A DNA stretch of 64,000 nt from Bacteroidota bacterium. GTDB lineage: Bacteria > Bacteroidota > Bacteroidia > Cytophagales > Cyclobacteriaceae. The DNA is taken from NCBI GenBank assembly GCA_018267215.1, contig JAFDYX010000002.1, positions 62,001 to 126,000 of the forward strand, in the 5' to 3' direction. Below the pieces are notes generated by a model. The model was not told where the DNA came from. It saw only the letters and a list, made by a program, of their open reading frames with translations, and did no database searches. The translations under genes were made by a program, and so were the position numbers. This document shows positions 52,401 to 61,400 of this stretch, piece by piece. Positions within the stretch are counted from its first letter, which is position 1, and each line of letters begins with the position of its first letter.

Positions 52401-55400
52401 ACTGTCTTGTTTAAGTTAGCCAATGCCGGAGCCGGATTGACAGTAAGTGTTACCGTCTGCGGCTGGCCATGGCAAGTACTGGCTGTGGAGGGTACTATTG
52501 TATAGACAACATTCTGAGGCGAATTGGTTGTATTGGTAAATACATCATTGGCTAAAAAATTATTGGTAGCATACGTGCCTAATCCAGCATTGGTGCCTGA
52601 TGGCGTTACCCCACTCGATGCCAAAATCTGATTTAGATTGTATTGAGAAATAGCCGCAGAGCCACCGGCTGCCCCCAGTACAATCCCTGAAACAACACCG
52701 CTGCAAACACTTACAGCTCCCGGCACCATAATAGGCTCAGGGTTTATAATTGCCGTTACATTTTGAGCCAAGCCACGGCAACCTGATGCACTAATGCCCA
52801 GTATGCTATAAGTAACAGTTACAGCCCCACTGGTGGTATTGGTGTATGAATCATTTTTGATTAACGGAATTCCTCCTGTTGTGCTAACCACCGTATTAGA
52901 TGGGTTGGCCGTGATCGTTCCGGGGACAGTAACCGCCATCAGTTGATAGGATGCTGCCCCAATAGATGTACCGTTAGTGGTAAGCAGAATGCTGGTAACA
53001 TCGCGGCTGCAAACCGTATTGCTCAATGCTGCCACCACCGGCTCAGGGTTAACCGTTACCGAAATATTGAATGGTGCGCCTGTACAACCTGCTGCCGATT
53101 TCGGGATAACCTGATATACCACTTTCAGTGAAACAGGGCCTACATTATTGTATGCATCATTTTTTATCGCATTAGCACCCAAGGAAGCACCTGTAGTGGG
53201 CGAACCGGTTAGACCCGCATCTTGACTGACCAAAGACACATCATAAGTAGCTGCTGCCACAGATGTGCCATTGGTATTCAATACTATGTTTGTTGGATTA
53301 GTCGATGTAATATTATTACTACAGATCGTTTTAGGTGAGAGTGTAGGATCCATCACCGGTTCGGGATTGATCGGCAGGATAATGGTAAATGTAGTTCCTA
53401 CACAAGGTGCTGCCGAAGGAGTAACTGTGTATGTTGCATTCAATGCCCCACCGGTAGGATTAGTCAACGTACCTGTAATATTTCCCGTACCCGAGCCTGT
53501 GCCTCCGGTCAGTCCGGGGTCGTACACAGCCGTCCATGAAAATGTAGAAATGACTCCGTTAGAAATTTGAGTTTGCGGGTTGACAGTAAATGCATTGTGC
53601 GAGCAAACCGCAGCAAGTGTGGTATTGGCCCCTACCGGAGTAGAACTGATAATTGCAATATAGTTGAATGTCTGCCCTTGGCAATTGTTACCAGAACTAA
53701 AAGGGGTAATAGTATAAGTGATGGTGGCAGGTAATCCTGTATTGTTGGTGTAGGTATCGGTAATATTGGAAGCTGAGGCAATCGTTCTGTTTGCTGCAGC
53801 CGGCACACCCGGGTTATTGGAAGATACTGTATAAGTAAATACGGACGAAACACCATTGGTAATTTGAGACACGATACTATGGTTCAGTGTAGTAGCACAT
53901 TGCGGATCGGTAAAGTTATTGCCTACCGGTTCAGGGTTAATAGTCAGTATAATGGTTTTGTTTTGCCCCATACAGGTAGCAGCGCTCACCGGTGCTGCCA
54001 CATACGTAACAGTCTGCGAAAAATTAGCTGTGTTTTTGAAAACATCTGCAGCCAAATAATTTGCAGCCACACCGGTAGCAGGCACTACGGCATTCCCTCC
54101 GGCCGCCACCAGCGACCCTCCGACTGTAACTGATATAATATTGTATCCTGAAGCAGAAACAGATGTTCCATTTGTGGTGAGCGTCAATCCGGTGGCTACA
54201 CTACTGCATACCGAGGTATCCAGCGTGGGGATAACCGGCTCCGGGTTAATGGTAATAGTGATTATCTGCGGCTGCCCCAAACAATTGGCAGCACTGACAG
54301 GGACAACCGTGTAAGTTACCAACAGGGCAGCATTGCCAGTGTTAGTGTATTTATCAGAAGCCAAGAAATTGGCCGCTACCCCAGTGGCCGGTACGATGGC
54401 ATTAGTCGGTGCCGGAGTCAGGCCGGCAGCAATAGTTCTTGCTGTAATATTGTAGGTAGCTGCTGATACAGAAGAGCCATTGGTATTCAGCGTTAGCGCG
54501 ATATTAGTTCCGCTGCACTTCGTAGTATTTAATAAGGTTGAAACCACAGGCTCCGGGTTGATGGTCATGGTAATCACTTGCGGATTCCCCATACAAGTAG
54601 CTGCGCTCACCCCTATCACTGTGTAGGATACTGTCAACGCTGAATTAGTAGTATTTGTATAAACATCGTTTTGCAAGTAAGTGGCAACAACCCCCGATGC
54701 CGGCACAACAGCATTTGTACCACTCGCCACCAAGCCAGCCGTAATACTGATAGCTGTAATATTGTAGTTGGCTGCACCTACAGACGTGCCGTTAGTGGCA
54801 AGCGTTAAGTTGATGGGCAACCGGCTGCACAAGGTATTGTTCAGCGTAGTGGCTACAACAGGTTCGGGCTGGATGGTTACATTCACAGACATAGATTGTC
54901 CGGCACAGCCTGATGCGCTCACCGGCACTACTGTATATACAACCGTTAAGTTTCCTGCCCCGGTATTGGTAAACTGATCGCCTGCCAAATATCCGGCATT
55001 AACACCGGAAGCGGGCACTGTTGCATTGGTTCCCGCAGCCGTTAAGCCGGGCGGTATTGTCATGGCTGTTATATTATAATTCTGAGCCGACACCGAAGAA
55101 ATACTGGTGGCCAATGTTAGCCCGATAGCCACGCCACTGCATTGTGTAACAGGTGATACTGCCATAACGGGTTTTGGGTTAATTGTCATGGTGATCACCT
55201 TAGGTGCGCCAGCGCAATTTGCTCCGCTCACCGGTACTACGGTGTAGGTTACATTAAGTGGCCCAGTCGTGATGTTAGTAAATTTATCGGCCGCCAAGTA
55301 GGAAGCGGCTATCCCTGTAGCCGGCACTACTGCATTAGTCCCGGCAGCAGTTAGCCCCGGAGCAATCGTTATAACTGTAATATTATAATTTAGTGCAGCT

Positions 55401-58400
55401 ACTGAAGTACCGTTTGTGTTGAGTGTTAACCCGGTAGCTACATCACTACATACCGTATTGTTAAGTAAAGAAGACACTACCGGCTCCGGGTTGATCGTCA
55501 TCACAACATTAACGGGTGCTCCGGCACAACCGGCACCACTTACTGGCACGATAGTATATGTAGCGGTAAGGGCACCTCCGGTAGTATTAGTAAACTTATC
55601 ATTAGCGAGGTAGCTGTTAGATACTCCGCTGGATGGAATCACTGCGTTGGCTCCATTCGGGGTTAATCCGGCTGCCAGCGATATATTGGTAATATTATAA
55701 CTCGCTGCCGCTACAGAAGTACCATTGGTGGCCAATGTTAAATTGGTAGCTGTTTCGCTGCAAAGAGTAGCGTTCAAACTACTTGACAAAACCGGTTCAG
55801 GATTAATGACCATCGTTATCGTCACCGGTTGTCCCGCACAGCCTGCCCCGCTAACAGGAACTACTGTATAAGTTACATTAAGTGGCAAGGTAGATATGTT
55901 GGTAAAAATATCACCGGCTAAGTAATTAGCTGCAACCGCGGAAGCCGGCACGATGGCATTAGTGCCTTTCGGGGTAAGCCCCCCGGCAATGGTTCGTCCG
56001 GTAATATTATAACTGGTGGCTACTACCGATGATCCATTGGTGTTCAATGTTAGCCCGGTGGCTGTACTGCTGCATACTGTATTTCCTAATGACCCCGACA
56101 AAACAGGCTCAGGATTGATGATGATGGTGATGGTTTTTGAAGGTCCCGGACAGCCTAAAGCACTAACGCCTACTACAGTATAAACCACAGACAAAGATGT
56201 ATTTCCTGTATTGGTGTACTTATCGTTCAGTAAATAAGTAGAAACTACATTGCTGGCAGGAACTACAGCATTAGTACCACCGGCCGTCAGCCCCGGATCA
56301 ATCGACACCGAACTGATATTATAATTTGCTGCTGCGACTGAAGTGCCATTCGTATTGAGCGTTAGACCAATGGCAGCTTTGCTGCAGACTGTTGCGTTCA
56401 AACTGTTAGAAATAACAGGCCCCGGATTTACAACCAAGGTAATGTTAAGCGGATTGCCTAAGCAACCTGCCCCACTTATCGGAACAACAGTATAAACTAC
56501 ATTCAAAGGTGTGTTCCCCGAGTTTGTATAAACATCGCCCGAAAGATAACCGGCAGCCACATTGCTGGCCGGCACTACCGCATTGCTCCCGGGAGTCAGT
56601 CCTCCAGCTACGGTAATAGCCGTAACATTGTACGTGGTGGCAGCCACAGAAGACCCATTGGTATTCAGTACCAAGCCAATCGGCACAGTACTACATACCG
56701 ACCCCCCCAATGAGGGAGACATCACCGGCTCCGGGTTGATGGTAACGGTAATAACCTGAGGAACTCCTAAGCAACCACCAATTGCCCCAACAGGAACGAC
56801 CGTATAGGTTACCGTGAGCGGCACTGCCCCAGTATTGGTATAAACATCTGCTGCCAAGTAATTACTGGGCACAGCCGATGCCGGCACTGCCGCGTTGCCC
56901 ACATTGGGCGTAAGCCCGGCCGAGATAGACCGCGCGGTAATATTATAATTGGCTGCGCCAACTGAAGTGCCGTTGGTGTTAAGCGTGAGACCGATAGCGC
57001 CCCGACTGCAAACAGTAGAACCAACTGCCGGTGACATAACCGGCTCAGGGTTTATGGTAATGGTAATAACTTTAGGCTGTCCCGTGCAAGGCGAGGCACT
57101 GACCGGAACGACCGTGTAGGTTACCGTCAATGCAGCGTTGGTCGTGTTGGTAAATACATCTCCTGCCAGATACCCGGCCGGTACACCTGTAGCAGGAACT
57201 GCCGCATTGGCTCCGCCTACAACAAGCCCCGGTGCAATTGTTTGGGCGGTAATATTATAATTGGCCGCAGCAACTGAGGTGCCGTTAGTGTTCAATGTCA
57301 AGCCTGTAGCGCTTCGGCTGCAAACAGATGCATTTAATCCGTTGGCTACCACAGGCTCTGGCTTAATGGTTATCGTAATAGATTTGGGTGGGTTGCCATT
57401 GCAACCTAATGTACTCACCGGCACCACTTGGTAAACCACATTCAACGGCACACTTCCGGTATTGGTAAATTGGTCAGCCGACAAATAGCCGGCTGCCACA
57501 CCCGAAGCAGGAACAATGGCATTGCTGCCACCAGCCACCAAACCCGGGGCAATGGTAATGCCCACCACATTATACCCCGCTGCCGGCACTGACCCGGGTG
57601 CAATGCCCAGCGTGAGGCCTGTTGCCACTTCGCTGCACACCGTATTGTCTAAACTACCCGAAAGCGAAGGCTGAGGATTGACCGTAACGTTAATAGTGGT
57701 CGGATTTCCTAAACATCCCGAACTTGTCGTGGGGACTACCACGTATTGAACAGTGAGTGCGCCCAGTGTAGTATTGAGATATGAATCATTTGAAATATAC
57801 GAGGCGCTTACCCCGGTAGCCGGAATAACCGCATTGCTGCCCGCGGCTACCAGCCCACCCGGCACCGTAACAGATGTAATATTATAATTGTTGATGACCG
57901 GAGACCCTGCCGTTTTGGTAAACGAAACCCCGATGGCACTGCCGCTACAAACTGAAGGACTTACTACATTGATGGCCGGTTGTGGATGTACCGTTACCAC
58001 TACGTTTTGTGTAGCGCCAATACAGCCCAACCCGCTCTGCGGAGTAACAACATAGGTGGCTGTAATGTCAGCGGAAGAGGTGTTGGTCAGCACATCGCTA
58101 ATTGGCACATTCATATTCGTTATTGCCGAGCCTTGCGTACTCGCGTCTGACATGGTGGGCAACGGCCAACTGAAAACTGTGCCTGCCGGCAAGTTAAGTG
58201 GGCTCAGTAAGATGGTGTAGTTTACGGCCGAGCCGCTACAGATGGAAGTAGTTTGAGGTGTAACCAATACCGGCTCGGGATTTACCGTGAGCACCACACT
58301 TTGGGTGGTGCCGGCACAATTCGGAGCTGCTGTTGCTGTTGGGGTAACATTAAATGTAATCGACCCTACCGCACCCGATTGATTGCGCAACACACCGGCC

Positions 58401-61400
58401 GTAAAAGTGCTCGACAGATTTCCTGAACCAGATTGTCCGTTCACTACACCGGTGATACTGCCCGTGATGTTGGTTACTGTCCAGGCATAGGTGCTGGCAA
58501 TATTGGAGGTAAATACCAATGCCGGAACCTGCCCGCTACACATGGTAGAGTTGGATGCAGATGTCATAGCAGGGCGTGGATTTACTGTAACCCCTACAGT
58601 GGCCGGAGAACCCACACAACCTGAAGATGCCGTTTCCGTTACCGAAATAGAAATCGGACTGAGCATGCCAAAGTTTACATTGATAGCGCTTCCGTTTACT
58701 GTAACAGGTCCGGCATCCGATGCATCCGGAGTAACCGTCCATGTGTAGGTTGACGTGGCATTGGGCGAAGCAACAGCATACGGCACAGAAGTTTGATTGG
58801 TACAAACCTGTGTTACTCCGGTAATGCTGTTGGCACTAGGCGCAGCATTTACCGTAATATTCATCGTGCTCGTATTGCCCGTACAACCGTTAAGTGTTTC
58901 ATACACGTTGACCGCCACCGTACCTGTAGCCGAAGGAAATTTCAGTAGCACAAAAAAGTTAGAAGTATTGGTGCCTCCACCGCCAAATACTGTTACGGCC
59001 GCGGGTGGTGTGCCCACCACGCTCCATGTGTAATTTGATCCCGGATTTTGTGTGGGATCCATTTGATACAACAAAATACTGCTGCCGGTACAGACAGAAG
59101 CATTTCCGGACAGGGCATTATCAATAGGCCTCGGAAGAATCGTTAGGTTGATATTAGCAGAGTTGGTGCAACTGGTTAGGGTATTGGTAACTTTGGCGTA
59201 AAGCGTGGTAGAAGTAGCGGGCAGCACCGGTGCCAGCGTATAGTTTGTGGGCGTGGGTACTAACACAGTAAGTGCTGCATCCGAATACCAAGCCACACTC
59301 CGGTTTGCCAGCGAGCCTCCGGCAACAGCCAAGTTAAAACCGGTCAGGTCAATACCTGCGTGGGAGTTGCTGTGAGGAGGTATAGGTGTAGCGCCACTGT
59401 GATCCTCGCAATACGATTGATTTTGGGTAACTGCTTGGGGCAATGGATTGACCGTAAATGTTATCTGCCCGTTGCTGATACAACCTGCCCCCGAAGTGGC
59501 CACGAAATAATAAATTTTTCCATTGGTAACCGTTACGTTCGTGGGCGTTCCTACAGGGCTGATGTGCCCCGGATCGTTATACCATGCCACTGTGGGGGCA
59601 TTGGTTACGGCAGCATTGTAGCCTGTTAAATCAACTCCCGCATGCGAGCCTCCGAGATAAACGTCTTCACATAGTGCCGGTGCCGGGTCTGTCGTGGTGG
59701 GCAAAGGATTAACCGTGAGTGTCGCTGCATTAGAGTTGGTAGGACATGAAACCCCATTCGTCAGCGTAGTAACCACCGCCCGGTACTGGTTGTTGTTCAT
59801 GGCGTTGGTTACCCCGGTGATGTTCATAGTCGTGGTGGTAACAGTGCTGTATGGCGCAACATTGGTCAGGTTAGTCCATGTAGTACCGCCATCCGTGCTT
59901 ACTTGCCACTGGTAAGAAAGTCCGGGTCCCGTGGCCGTTACCGAAAAAGACGAATTTTTAGTAGCGCATTTGATATCATTGGCCGGTTGTGCCGTAATAT
60001 TCGCCAATGGATTGATGGGCAATGTGAAAGTAAAGTTCGAGCCCACGCAACTGCCAGTAACAGCCGTGGGGGTTACTGTAAACACGGCATTGATAGAAGC
60101 GCCTGTTGTGTTGGTAAGGGTCATTCCGGTAATGTTGCCCGTGCCGCTGGCAACGCCTCCCGTTAAGGCACCATAGCTTCCTGTCCAGGCAAATGTACTC
60201 GCCACGTTATTGCCGCCTCCGGCACTTACACCTTGTGTCTGCGGGTTAATGTTGATGGTAGCCGGAGAACACAGTGCCGTAAGCGTAGGACTGGTTGAAA
60301 CCGGCTCAGGGTTGACGGATTGCGTAACTGTAAACGTGGCGCCCGGGCAACTGCCGGTAACCGAAGTAGGTGTAACAGTAAAGGTGGCTGTCTGGGCAGC
60401 AGAAGATTTATTGACTACCACTCCCGTAATATTTCCTGAGCCGCTGGCCGGGCCGGTCATACCTCCTGTGTAAACTGCTGTCCAAGTGAACGTGCTGGCC
60501 ACGCCATTCGTAATATTAGATTGTGGATTGATGTTGAGGTTAGTTTGCGAACATACTGCTGCCGGTGTAGTGTTGCTGCCTATGGGCAGCGGGTTAACTA
60601 CAACAGTTTGCGGGTTGCCAGAAATGCTCGCCAATGGCAGGGGTGCACCGCAGGCATCGGTAATGACCGTAGCTGTGTAATTAGTTGTACCAACACTGGA
60701 GGTTGGTACGGCAATATTTGCGTTGTTGATGTAGGCAAAAGCAACACCACCGTTAATGCCGGGTATCGTAACCTGATAAGGTGAAACACCTCCTGTAATA
60801 TTCAGCTTAAGGTTCAATGTTCCGTTTAAACAAACTGACCCGCCACCTGAAAATATGGCCGAGGCCGGAGCACTCCCCACTGTAATAGCCACGCTGCCGG
60901 TATTGGGGCTGGTAGTACAGCCCGAGGGGTCTGTAATACTGGTGATCGTAAAAGTGCGAGTAGATGCAATGTTTGTTAACGTAACATTGCTGCCGCTAAC
61001 ATACCCCGCACCCGTAGTGTATAAATTACCTAAGTTATCTTGATAATTGACCGTATAGGTTGTCAGCGCATTTCCATTACTATCTGTAATCGTAAAGGCG
61101 ATAGTAGTAGAGTTGCCCGGCACCGGAGCAGGGCAAAGCGAAGTAGCTCCTGTAGAGGTAATAACTGCCGATAAATTGCGCACCGTTACAGTGGGTGTGC
61201 CGCTTACGCTGGCAGAAGTACACCCATTGGTATCTGTAACTGATACCAACGAGTAAGTAGTGTTGGCTGCCGGACTCACCGGAATATTATTCCCTGATGA
61301 ATAGCCTGCTACCGACACACCGCCCGGGTTGTAAACAACAGTAAAAGGGCCGACACCCCCGGTAATAGCTACCGAAAGATTGGTTGTTGCCCCACTGCAA

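Noticed and set aside
52734-58272. Regular repeats as a CRISPR array or DNA satellite
   Set aside because: The period is 312 bp, in frame, and copies vary as protein modules do; there are no short identical repeats or spacers.
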